From Thermohalobaculum sp039184865 (lineage in GTDB: Bacteria; Pseudomonadota; Alphaproteobacteria; Rhodobacterales; Rhodobacteraceae), in NCBI GenBank assembly GCA_039184865.1, contig JBCDAV010000001.1, positions 62,001 through 126,000 of the forward strand: a stretch of DNA of 64,000 nucleotides, written 5' to 3'. The notes under the pieces are model-generated. The model did not search any database, was not told the origin of the DNA, and worked only from the letters and a program-made list of their open reading frames with translations. Shown here one piece after another: positions 7,884 to 15,675 of this stretch. Numbering within the stretch: position 1 is the stretch's first letter; each line of letters starts with the position of its first letter. The position numbers and the translations under genes are program-made.

Positions 7884-8177
7884 CTAGGTAATCTTGTGGA
7901 ATTCGCGGACCATCTGGACGGCGGGCATCAGCGGATCGGGGACCGGCGTGGTGCCGGAGATCCAGAGGTAGAGGTCCTGGTCGTTTTCGTTCATCAGTGT
8001 CTCGAACGCGTCGAGATCGGGCTCGGACAGATCCGCCAATGCGCCATCGGCGAACTGCCCGAACAGCAGGTCCATCTCCTTGGTTCCGCGGCGCCAGCAG
8101 CGGATGCGCAGGCGCTTGAGACGAATTTCGTGCTCGGTGAGTTCGTGCGGAGTGTCGTCGGATGATGTCTCGGTCAT
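7884..8177 (-). CDS. sdhE: FAD assembly factor SdhE
   Basis: Small factor (97 residues) that promotes covalent flavinylation of succinate dehydrogenase SdhA and related flavoproteins. The defining RGxxEMD motif is present as RRGTKEMD, followed by the conserved FETLMNENDQDLYLWISG segment. I chose the ATG at 8177 because it overlaps the hisH stop by four bases (ATGA); an ATG three codons earlier is less likely. It is coupled to hisH, which has no functional link to succinate dehydrogenase. No sdh genes lie nearby. Confidence 0.93.
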   Translation of the reverse strand: MTETSSDDTPHELTEHEIRLKRLRIRCWRRGTKEMDLLFGQFADGALADLSEPDLDAFETLMNENDQDLYLWISGTTPVPDPLMPAVQMVREFHKIT

Positions 8178-8809
8178 GGCGACCATTTCAGGAAATTTCC
8201 GATCAGGCGCAAGCCCGTCTGCTGGCTTTTCTCCGGATGGAACTGGGTGCCGACCATGTTGTCGCGGCCAACAATCGCGGTGACGGGCTGCCCGTATTCC
8301 ACCGAGGCCAGCCGGTGCGCGGGATCTGTCAGCGCCAGATGATAGGAATGCACGAAATAGGCATGATCGCCGGGCGCGATGCCGTTCAGGACCGGGTGCG
8401 CCGCGACCCCGGTCAGATCGTTCCAGCCCATATGCGGGATCTTCAGGGCCGGGTCGGAGGGTGCGAGCCGGACGACATCGCCGCCGATCCAGTCGAAGCC
8501 CGGGGTCTCGCCGTGCTCGAGCCCGCGCGTTGCCATCAATTGCATGCCCACGCAGATGCCGAGGAACGGCGCGCCTGCCCGGACGCGCTCCGCGATGGCG
8601 TCGAACATGCCGTCGACGGCCAGAAGCCCGCGGCGGCAGTCGGCGAAAGCCCCGACGCCCGGCAGCACGATCCGGTCGGCCTGCGCGACGGCCCCGGGAT
8701 CGGAGGTGACGACGATCTCGCCGCCGTCGAGGTCGCGCGACATGCGCTCGAACGCCTTCTCGGCGGAGCGCAGGTTGCCCGACCCGTAATCGATGATCGC
8801 AGTGGTCAT
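8174..8809 (-). CDS. hisH: Imidazole glycerol phosphate synthase, glutaminase subunit HisH
   Basis: Class I glutamine amidotransferase that supplies ammonia to HisF for imidazole glycerol phosphate and AICAR formation in histidine synthesis. The 211-residue protein starts MTTAIIDYGSGNL. The catalytic triad is visible: Cys86 in GICVGMQ, His191 and Glu193 in FHPEKS. It follows the DUF2628 gene by ten bases and is coupled to sdhE. The partner genes hisA and hisF, which usually follow hisH in this lineage, are absent from the window. Confidence 0.96.
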   Translation of the reverse strand: MTTAIIDYGSGNLRSAEKAFERMSRDLDGGEIVVTSDPGAVAQADRIVLPGVGAFADCRRGLLAVDGMFDAIAERVRAGAPFLGICVGMQLMATRGLEHGETPGFDWIGGDVVRLAPSDPALKIPHMGWNDLTGVAAHPVLNGIAPGDHAYFVHSYHLALTDPAHRLASVEYGQPVTAIVGRDNMVGTQFHPEKSQQTGLRLIGNFLKWSP

Positions 8810-8819
8810 GGGCGCGGGC

Positions 8820-9164
8820 TCACGCGGCCTTGCCGTTCAGGAACTGCTCTTCCGCGCCCTCGGGCGTTGCGGCCTCGACCACGCCGCGCTCCTGCCAGCC
8901 CCAGAGCCGAAGCTCCGTCCGGCGCACGGCGCCGCCCTCGAAGGCGAAGACGAAGCCTATCGCGTACATCACCAGAAGCGGTGCCGCCGGTGACCAGAGC
9001 CAGGCAAGCCCCATGACCGCCGCGAGCGCGATCAGCGTCAGCCAGAGACCGTGCCAGATCGCCCAGATCAGCGGGACTGCGAGCGCGAAGATGTCGAACC
9101 GGTCGGTGACGGCTTCCAGATCGCGCCCCGGCTTGTGGTGGATCGTGTAGACCGCGGTCTCCAT
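8820..9164 (-). CDS. DUF2628 membrane protein
   Basis: A 114-residue protein with hydrophobic segments at about 26-42, 43-58 and 60-76, and the conserved opening METAVYTIHHKPG of DUF2628. The amphipathic C-terminal part RRTELRLWGWQERG is probably cytoplasmic. The ATG at 9164 shares one base with the hisB stop (TGATG), so it is translationally coupled. A small membrane protein between hisB and hisH is common in Rhodobacterales; its role is unknown. A much longer in-frame open stretch upstream is only hisB read in another frame. Confidence 0.85.
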   Translation of the reverse strand: METAVYTIHHKPGRDLEAVTDRFDIFALAVPLIWAIWHGLWLTLIALAAVMGLAWLWSPAAPLLVMYAIGFVFAFEGGAVRRTELRLWGWQERGVVEAATPEGAEEQFLNGKAA

Positions 9165-9751
9165 CAGAGCGCACCCTTGGTCGACGGGATCGCATCGGCC
9201 TTGCGCGGATCGGTCTCCAGCGCCTCGCGCAGCGCCCGCGCGACCGCCTTGAAAGCCGCCTCGGCGATGTGGTGGCTGTTGATGCCGTCGATCCGCTCGA
9301 CGTGCAGCGTGATGCCGCCATGGGTCGAGAACGCCTGGAAGAACTCGCGCACCAATTCCGTGTCGAAGGTGCCGATCTTCGGTGCGGTGAAGGCGACTTT
9401 CCAGACGAGGAACGGACGCGCCGACAAATCGAGGGCTGCGCGCACCAGCGTGTCGTCCATCGGCAGCAGGCACGACCCGTAGCGCCGGATCCCGGTCTTG
9501 TCGCCCATTGCCTCGGTCAGTGCCTGGCCGAGCACGATGCCGACATCCTCGACCGTGTGATGGTCGTCGATGTGCAGATCTCCGGTCGCATGAACGGTGA
9601 GGTCGATCAGCGAATGGCGCGCAAGCTGGTCCAGCATATGGTCGAAAAAGCCGACGCCGGTCTGGTTGTCGTAGCGGCCCGTGCCGTCCAGATCGAGCGT
9701 GACCGAGATCTCGGTCTCGGCCGTCTTGCGCGTGCGTTTCGCCTGTCTCAT
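9164..9751 (-). CDS. hisB: Imidazoleglycerol-phosphate dehydratase
   Basis: Manganese enzyme removing water from imidazole glycerol phosphate to give imidazole acetol phosphate in histidine synthesis. At 195 residues it is the monofunctional HisB form, without the phosphatase domain of enterobacteria. Metal-binding motifs are intact: DHHTVED at about 63-69 and the second HHIAEAAFK motif near 162-170, plus GVGFFDHMLDQ near the start. It heads a coupled run hisB-DUF2628-hisH-sdhE. Confidence 0.97.
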   Translation of the reverse strand: MRQAKRTRKTAETEISVTLDLDGTGRYDNQTGVGFFDHMLDQLARHSLIDLTVHATGDLHIDDHHTVEDVGIVLGQALTEAMGDKTGIRRYGSCLLPMDDTLVRAALDLSARPFLVWKVAFTAPKIGTFDTELVREFFQAFSTHGGITLHVERIDGINSHHIAEAAFKAVARALREALETDPRKADAIPSTKGAL

Positions 9752-9818
9752 CCAAGTGCCCTCTTCGGTCGCGGCACTCTATAGGGCAGGTGGTTGGCCC
9801 CCGCAATCGCTCAACCGG

Positions 9819-10541
9819 TCAGCCGCCGACGAACATGAGATAGTCGATCTCGAGCGTCGCGGTGTCTCCAAACCCGTTGTCGACGAGGACGATGACCTCG
9901 TAGATCAGGTCGCCGTCGAAACTGCCGCTGATGTCGACTGCCGGGTCGAGCGTGATCTCGCCGGTCGCGGAGTCGATCTCGAAGCTGCCCGCGTCCTCGC
10001 CGAACAGCGCAAAAGTGAAGCCGTCAGGTGCCGGGTCGCCCGCGAGCGCGACATCGTGCAGGACATTGACCGAGTTCTGGTTGATGTACCCGCGGACCGG
10101 CGCGAAGGGCTCGGTCGGCGCCGGATCGATGACGATGGGCCCAGGCGGCGGTGGATCCGAGTTGACCACCTGCACCACGATGGTCTGCGTGGAATTCGAA
10201 AGCGCATCGCTAACGGTGATGTCGACGACGTAGACATTGTCCTGATCGAAATCTGCCGGGGTCTCGAAATCCGGCGGGGCGAAGAAAGAAAGTTCGCCGG
10301 TGACGGCATCGATCGAGAACTGGGCGCCGTCTTCCCCACCGCTGATCGCAAAGGTGATCGGATCGTTCTCCGGGTCGATTGCCGTCAAAAACGCGGCCGT
10401 AACGGTGTTTTCCTCGACGAAGTAGACGTGCGGTTCCGGGATGAACGGCGCGACGTTCTCTGGAACGGTCATCGCGATGGATGGATCGCCGACGCCGGTC
10501 GGTAGGCCGAAATCCAGTAACACGTCAGATGTGTCCGGCAT
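9819..10541 (-). CDS. Cadherin-like repeat protein
   Basis: A 240-residue acidic protein with two cadherin-like (CADG/CA-type) beta-sandwich repeats. Repeat one contains AIDPENDPITFAISGGEDGA, then FSIDAVTGELSF; repeat two has SFEIDSATGEITLDPAVD. The I-D-x-x-T-G-E motifs and DPEND are calcium-site-like. No Sec signal peptide is visible (it starts MPDTSDVLLDFGLP), and no RTX repeats follow, so how it would reach the cell surface is unclear. The ATG has GAGGGG upstream. It is divergent from hslV. Domain call is good; function unknown. Confidence 0.75.
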   Translation of the reverse strand: MPDTSDVLLDFGLPTGVGDPSIAMTVPENVAPFIPEPHVYFVEENTVTAAFLTAIDPENDPITFAISGGEDGAQFSIDAVTGELSFFAPPDFETPADFDQDNVYVVDITVSDALSNSTQTIVVQVVNSDPPPPGPIVIDPAPTEPFAPVRGYINQNSVNVLHDVALAGDPAPDGFTFALFGEDAGSFEIDSATGEITLDPAVDISGSFDGDLIYEVIVLVDNGFGDTATLEIDYLMFVGG

Positions 10542-10736
10542 GAAAATCCCCTCACCGTCTTCAATCGAAACCGGTCTGCAATTCGGAAACGCGCAATCTT
10601 GTCGAACGCACTTAAAAAAGCTTCACGCGCTGATCGGTGCGGGGCGAAGTCGGCGCTTTGGTGGCGAGAGTGTGCCCCTTGCCCTAGGCTGGCAGGCGCA
10701 ATACGTGCCGGACACGTTGCGAAGGAGGAGAAGATC

Positions 10737-11294
10737 GTGACCTCAAACGAGTTTCCGGGCTGGCACGGCACGACGATTGTCGCAGTCAAGAAGGGCGACA
10801 AGGTCGCGATCGCCGGGGACGGGCAGGTCAGCCTCGGCCAGACCGTGATCAAGGGCAATGCGCGCAAGGTCCGGCGTTTGTCACCGGGCGGGCATGACGT
10901 GATCTGCGGTTTCGCCGGCGCGACTGCCGATGCCTTCACGCTGCTCGAGAGGCTGGAAAGCAAGCTCGAGGCGGCGCCGGGTCAACTCACGCGCGGCTGC
11001 GTCGAACTCGCCAAGGACTGGCGGACCGACAAGTATCTGCGCAATCTCGAAGCGATGCTGATCGTCACCGATGGCAAGGAGCTTCTCGTGGTCACGGGCG
11101 CAGGCGACGTGCTGGAGCCGGAAGGCGGGATCGCCGCAATCGGCTCGGGCGGAAACTACGCGCTGGCGGCGGCGCGGGCCATGGCCGATCTGGATTTGGA
11201 TGCCGAGACCATGGCGCGCAAGGCGCTCGAGATCGCCGCCTCGATCTGCGTCTACACCAACGGCAATGCAGTCGTGGATGTGATCGGCGGATGA
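10737..11294 (+). CDS. hslV: ATP-dependent protease peptidase subunit HslV
   Basis: Threonine peptidase that forms two stacked hexameric rings and degrades proteins fed by HslU. The GTG at 10737 follows GAAGGAGGAG at good spacing and gives a 185-residue protein, MTSNEFPGWHGTTIVAVKKG; upstream in-frame sequence lacks such a site. The catalytic threonine is Thr12, exposed after cleavage behind Gly11, as in other alphaproteobacteria. IAGDGQVSLGQTV and GNAVVDVIGG are conserved. A CTTGCCC/CAATAC pair around 10678-10704 could be a heat-shock sigma promoter, weakly. hslU lies 1.7 kb downstream rather than adjacent. Confidence 0.96.
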   Translation: MTSNEFPGWHGTTIVAVKKGDKVAIAGDGQVSLGQTVIKGNARKVRRLSPGGHDVICGFAGATADAFTLLERLESKLEAAPGQLTRGCVELAKDWRTDKYLRNLEAMLIVTDGKELLVVTGAGDVLEPEGGIAAIGSGGNYALAAARAMADLDLDAETMARKALEIAASICVYTNGNAVVDVIGG

Positions 11295-11482
11295 GGTCGA
11301 CGTGCGGCGACACGACCGCCTGGCAAAAAAGATCGGCGGTTGACCGCGGCCACATTTCTGCCTCATTCTGAAATTCTCCGGGGGACGGATGTTGACCGAG
11401 TCGGGGAGTGTGCGTGGCTGGATCTGTGGAGAGTATTCGAAAACCGCGGGTTGATCCTGCGGGCCGCCCTCTGGAAGGCCGA

Positions 11483-12442
11483 ATGCGTCAGGCGCTGGTC
11501 GCGGTCGCAATCCTCTTCTGCTGGTTTGCCATCCTCGCCCTGTTCTTCTGGGCCACCCGAGGCGCCGACCGCTCGATCGTATCTGTCTTCATGTTCTCGC
11601 TTGCGGGTGTCTCCTGGCTCGGGGCCGAGGCGGTCGGCACGTGGCGGGCACAGGTCTGGCCTGCGAGCGCCATGGCTATCGTCGGGTCGCTGTCGCTGGG
11701 CTTCGGCGTCAGCATGTCGACGCCCGAGATGCGCGCGGCCATACCCTCCGATGCGCTCGCCACAATCTCCGCTGTTGCGGCCATCGCCATGTTGGCCTTT
11801 CTCGCGCGCTTCCGGCTGCCGGGTCTGGTCTCTCCGATCATCACGTTTCTGGTGGTGGCGCTGTTCCTCGGTCTTTACGGCGTCGATCAGGAGAGCCTCG
11901 CGAAGGTCGAGGGGCTCAGTGCGCGCGGCATCCTGTCGGCGCTGATGAATTCGCCGCTCTGGGCTGCGGCCTTCGGCGTGCTTGGTCTCAGTTCGGTCCT
12001 GTTGGCGCGCAGGCTGGACCTGAAGGGCGACGATTTCGGGGTGGCATCGGCGCGGCCGCTGCACCTGATCGGCGCGGGCGTGCTCGCGCTGGTGATCGGT
12101 CGCGCGCTCGCGATCTATCCGTTTCCGACCGATCTGATCACGCTGCTGATCGTCTGGATCGCGGCCTTCTATTGGTCGCTGCGCATCAACCGGGTTGCGG
12201 TGCTCTGCGCGATCCATCTGGCACTGATGAAGCCGCTCGTGCTGGCGGTGACCGGCCCGGTCGGCTGGCGGCCCGATCTGAGCGAATGGTCGGTGATCGT
12301 GCTGGTCATTCTGATCTTTGACATGGCGGTCTGGCCGCGCCTGCACCAGCTGTCGCTCTCGATGGGATGGACGCTGGGTCCGGGTGGCCGCGTTCCGCGC
12401 GAACGCGACGGGTGGGTCTGGCGCTACTGGCCCTACGCCTGA
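11483..12442 (+). CDS. Polytopic membrane protein, function unknown
   Basis: A 319-residue inner-membrane protein with roughly eight or nine hydrophobic segments and a polar, tryptophan-rich tail ending DGWVWRYWPYA. The ATG at 11483 has GGAAGG five bases upstream and starts inside MRQALVAVAILFCWFAILALF; a longer frame from 11408 adds an unlikely polar leader. It sits between hslV and hslU in the same orientation. I recognise no family motif, only a general transporter-like or unknown-function membrane profile. Confidence 0.75.
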   Translation: MRQALVAVAILFCWFAILALFFWATRGADRSIVSVFMFSLAGVSWLGAEAVGTWRAQVWPASAMAIVGSLSLGFGVSMSTPEMRAAIPSDALATISAVAAIAMLAFLARFRLPGLVSPIITFLVVALFLGLYGVDQESLAKVEGLSARGILSALMNSPLWAAAFGVLGLSSVLLARRLDLKGDDFGVASARPLHLIGAGVLALVIGRALAIYPFPTDLITLLIVWIAAFYWSLRINRVAVLCAIHLALMKPLVLAVTGPVGWRPDLSEWSVIVLVILIFDMAVWPRLHQLSLSMGWTLGPGGRVPRERDGWVWRYWPYA

Positions 12443-12457
12443 GCGCCAGAACGCCGG

Positions 12458-12895
12458 TCAGGTCAGGGTCAGCTTGGCGAGGCCGAGCGGAACCGAGAAC
12501 TTCTTGCACCAGATCCAGACCTCATTGAAGTTCGCGACGTCCAGACCGGCCGGGATCGCATAGACCTGCTTGCCCGCATTGGACGAGAGCAGCGCGAGTT
12601 GTGCGTTCTTGTCGTAGCCGTTGCTGCCGAGTGCTACGCGCGGGTCCGGCGCCCCGTCGAAGGTGAAGTCGTCCTCGAGGATCACAACCCACTGCTTGCC
12701 GACCCGTCCGATCGAGGCATGGCCGGTGGTGATGTGCTTGCTCTTGCCCTCGAAGGTGCCGCGCGCCGTCACCGCCGCATCCGCGGCCTGCGCAAGCGTG
12801 ACCGTCGGGGCCGCCGGTTTGGCCTGCTGTGCTGCCGGGGCGCAGGCGCCGACGAGCAAGGCTGCTGCACAAAGTGCCATGGCTTGTTTGATCAT
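12458..12895 (-). CDS. DM13-domain lipoprotein
   Basis: A 145-residue lipoprotein. The signal peptide MIKQAMALCAAALLVGAC ends in a lipobox with the lipidated cysteine at 18. The rest is a DM13 domain, GTFEGKSKHITTGHASI to VWIWCKKFSVPLGLAKL, with the conserved cysteine in IWCKKF; DM13 domains have been proposed to bind redox cofactors. The ATG at 12895 has GGAAAGGA upstream. It is antisense to the flanking hsl genes, convergent with the membrane protein and divergent from hslU. Confidence 0.87.
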   Translation of the reverse strand: MIKQAMALCAAALLVGACAPAAQQAKPAAPTVTLAQAADAAVTARGTFEGKSKHITTGHASIGRVGKQWVVILEDDFTFDGAPDPRVALGSNGYDKNAQLALLSSNAGKQVYAIPAGLDVANFNEVWIWCKKFSVPLGLAKLTLT

Positions 12896-13032
12896 GAGAA
12901 GGGTCCTTTCCGTTATCCGTGCGCCGGAACGTCGCCGCGAAGACCTCGGAGAACAAATCAACGCTGATCACGCGGCCGGAATGGCGTGTGTTCGGCTTGT
13001 CAGGTTTTGTCCAAGCGCCTACATCGGCGCGC

Positions 13033-14337
13033 ATGACAAATCTGACCCCCCGGGAAATCGTCTCCGAGCTCGACCGCTTCATCATCGGCCAGTCGGATGC
13101 CAAGCGCGCCGTTGCCGTGGCGTTGCGCAACCGCTGGCGGCGCCAGCAGCTCGACGCCGAGATGCAGGCCGAAATTCACCCCAAGAACATCCTGATGATC
13201 GGCCCGACCGGCGTCGGCAAGACCGAGATCTCGCGCCGCCTCGCCAAGCTCGCGAATGCGCCGTTCCTGAAGGTCGAGGCGACCAAGTTCACCGAGGTCG
13301 GCTATGTCGGCCGCGACGTCGAGCAGATCGTCCGCGATCTGGTCGAGCATGCCATCGTGATGATCCGCGACGCCAAGCGAGAGGGCTTGCGCGCGGCCGC
13401 CCACGACGCGGCCGAGGACCGGGTGATCGACGCGCTGGTCAAGGGCGACTCGAAGGACGCGACCCGGCGGTTCTTCCGCCAGAAGCTCCGCAACAACGAG
13501 CTCGACGACACCGAAATCGAGCTTGAGATCGCGGATGCGTCGAACCCGATGCCGTTCATGGAGATCCCCGGCGGCGGCTCGCAGATCGGCATGGCAAATC
13601 TTGGCGATCTCTTCGGCAAGGCGTTCTCGGGACGGACCAAGACGCTCAAGACCACGGTTAAGGACAGCTACAAGATCCTGATCGACGAGGAAGCCGACAA
13701 GCTGATCGATCAGGAGCAGATCACCCGCGAGGCGATCGAGGCAGTCGAGCAGAACGGCATCGTTTTCCTCGACGAGATCGACAAGGTCTGTGCCCGCGCC
13801 GAAACCCGCGGTGCCGATGTCAGCCGCGAGGGCGTGCAGCGCGATCTGCTGCCGTTGATCGAAGGCACGACCGTCTCGACCAAGCACGGTGCCGTGAACA
13901 CGGACCACATTCTGTTCATCGCCTCGGGTGCGTTTCACGTCGCCAAGCCTTCGGATCTGCTGCCGGAGCTTCAGGGACGCCTGCCGATTCGCGTGGAATT
14001 GCGCGCGCTGACCGAGGAGGATTTCCGGCGCATCCTGTCCGAGACCGACAATGCGCTGACCGGCCAGTACGCCGCCTTGATGGGCACCGAGGGCGTCGAG
14101 GTCACATTCTCCGAGGACGGGATCGCGGCCCTCGCGCGGATCGCCGCCGAGGTCAATTCGCAGGTCGAGAACATCGGCGCGCGGCGCCTGCACACGGTGC
14201 TGGAGCGGGTCTTCGAGGAGCTTTCGTTCACCGCGCCGGATCGTGCCGGCGAAAGCGTGACCGTGGACGCTGAGATGGTCGAGAAGCACCTCGGCGATCT
14301 GTCCCGCTCAACCGATGTCAGCCGGTATGTGCTGTAG
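13033..14337 (+). CDS. hslU: ATP-dependent protease ATPase subunit HslU
   Basis: AAA+ unfoldase that caps HslV. The 434-residue protein begins MTNLTPREIVSELDRFIIGQ, has Walker A GPTGVGKTE at about 57-65, Walker B in GIVFLDEIDKV near 242-250, and the C-terminal SRYVL tail that docks into HslV pockets. The central I domain (about 110-230) is present. The ATG at 13033 is chosen over a frame extending back to 12919, which has no family similarity. Full length and intact. Confidence 0.97.
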   Translation: MTNLTPREIVSELDRFIIGQSDAKRAVAVALRNRWRRQQLDAEMQAEIHPKNILMIGPTGVGKTEISRRLAKLANAPFLKVEATKFTEVGYVGRDVEQIVRDLVEHAIVMIRDAKREGLRAAAHDAAEDRVIDALVKGDSKDATRRFFRQKLRNNELDDTEIELEIADASNPMPFMEIPGGGSQIGMANLGDLFGKAFSGRTKTLKTTVKDSYKILIDEEADKLIDQEQITREAIEAVEQNGIVFLDEIDKVCARAETRGADVSREGVQRDLLPLIEGTTVSTKHGAVNTDHILFIASGAFHVAKPSDLLPELQGRLPIRVELRALTEEDFRRILSETDNALTGQYAALMGTEGVEVTFSEDGIAALARIAAEVNSQVENIGARRLHTVLERVFEELSFTAPDRAGESVTVDAEMVEKHLGDLSRSTDVSRYVL

Positions 14338-14369
14338 GGTGGGTCAGACCCCATTCTGCGGGTAACCCC

Positions 14370-14831
14370 GTGTCGCGCATCTTCATCGACGCCGATGCCT
14401 GCCCGGTGCGGGGCGAGGCCCTGAAGGTCGCGGACCGGCACAAGGTGCAGGTCTTCGTCGTCTCGAACGGCGGTATCCGTCCCGATCCGCACCCGCTGGT
14501 CGAGACCGTGATCGTCCCCGATGGCGCTGACGAGGCCGACAAGTGGATCGCCGACCGCATTGAGCCGGGCGACATCTGCGTGACCGGAGATATACCCCTG
14601 GCCGCCCGCTTGATCGAGAACGGCGGCACGGTCCTGAAGCACAACGGCGAGAGCCTGACTGCGCGCAATATCGGCAACGCGCTGGCGACGCGCGATCTGA
14701 TGGCGGATCTGCGCGCCGCCAATCCGCTGAACCAGGGTGGCGGCGGAAAAGGCTTCACCAAGCAGGATCGTTCGCGATTTCTCGATACGCTCGACCGGAT
14801 GATCAGATCCGCCCTGCGGGTCAAGGCGTGA
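14370..14831 (+). CDS. UPF0178 (YaiI/YqxD, DUF188) protein
   Basis: A 153-residue member of UPF0178, a PIN-like nuclease-fold family of unproven function. The acidic motif IDADACPVRGEA opens the protein, followed by DEADKWIADRIEPGDICVTGDIPLA and the C-terminal QDRSRFLDTLDR. The start is GTG at 14370, 32 bases behind hslU, so it may be read through from hslU. Identification rests on the IDADACP and TGDIPLA motifs. Confidence 0.9.
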   Translation: MSRIFIDADACPVRGEALKVADRHKVQVFVVSNGGIRPDPHPLVETVIVPDGADEADKWIADRIEPGDICVTGDIPLAARLIENGGTVLKHNGESLTARNIGNALATRDLMADLRAANPLNQGGGGKGFTKQDRSRFLDTLDRMIRSALRVKA

Positions 14832-14913
14832 GTCTTTTGGCACGTGAAGGGGAAGGTAACCCCGTCTGCTGGGCGGCGCTCGTCAGCGAAGGCTGTGTTC
14901 AGAAGACGCGGTC

Positions 14914-15483
14914 GTGAATACGCCCGCGCACCTTCTGCTTGGGGTCGCGCTCTGCTCCCGGCGCGCGGCTCCGCGCAGTGGTGCGTGGGCGGGGTTCGGC
15001 AGTCTCGTCCCGGATCTCTCGCTTTACGTGATGGCCGGCGTGTCGCTGTTCATTCTGCAGATCCCGCCCGCGCGGATCTTCGGCGAACTGTACTTTTCGC
15101 CGGCCTGGCAGGCGGTCTTCGCGGTGGACAACAGTTTCATCGTCTGGGGCGCCGTTCTGCTGGCGGCCCTGGCCCTGCGCAATGTGCCTCTGACGGCGTT
15201 CGCCAGCGCCGGGCTCCTGCATCTCGCGACGGACTTTCCGCTGCACAATGACGACGCGCGGCCGCATTTCTGGCCGCTGAGCGACTGGGTCTACGAGAGT
15301 CCCTTGAGCTATTGGGATTCGGATCATCACGCCGCCTGGGTCGCACCGGTCACGCTGCTGGTCGTGCTGATCTCGGCGGTGGTGATCTGGCGGCGCTGGC
15401 AATCATGGCCCGTCCGCATCGGCGTGCTTGCAGCCTGCCTCGCGGAGATCTGGGTCGTCCGGCAATGGCTGCTGTTCTTCTGA
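14914..15483 (+). CDS. Membrane protein with metal-dependent-hydrolase-like histidine motifs
   Basis: A 189-residue integral membrane protein with about five hydrophobic segments. Conserved acidic and histidine pairs lie at membrane edges: NTPAHLLLG, GSLVPDLS, LHLATDFPLHNDD and HFWPLSDW, the arrangement seen in the YdjM/DUF457 group annotated as membrane-bound metal-dependent hydrolases. Homologues are sometimes misnamed cobalamin biosynthesis proteins. The start is GTG at 14914. The enzymatic activity is unproven. Confidence 0.7.
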   Translation: MNTPAHLLLGVALCSRRAAPRSGAWAGFGSLVPDLSLYVMAGVSLFILQIPPARIFGELYFSPAWQAVFAVDNSFIVWGAVLLAALALRNVPLTAFASAGLLHLATDFPLHNDDARPHFWPLSDWVYESPLSYWDSDHHAAWVAPVTLLVVLISAVVIWRRWQSWPVRIGVLAACLAEIWVVRQWLLFF

Positions 15484-15675
15484 TCGTCCGCTGCACAGAT
15501 CCCGCCGCATTGACTAGGGAACGACGCGTCGAGCGCGGATCGTCCAACGCCGTATTGCCTGACTGTCAGCGGTTCGATCCTGCCTGAACAATCACCCGCG
15601 GATATCGAAGCGTACCGTCTTGACTTGCCGGAGTGCTCTGCCTGACATGCCGCCAACTCAAGGGAGGACAGGCAG

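Noticed and set aside
8820..9806. A 328-codon fused frame over hisB and the DUF2628 gene
   Set aside because: Only its last 114 codons are real; the rest is hisB in another frame.
13000..14289. 429-codon minus-strand frame opposite hslU
   Set aside because: Typical antisense open frame in a high-GC gene.
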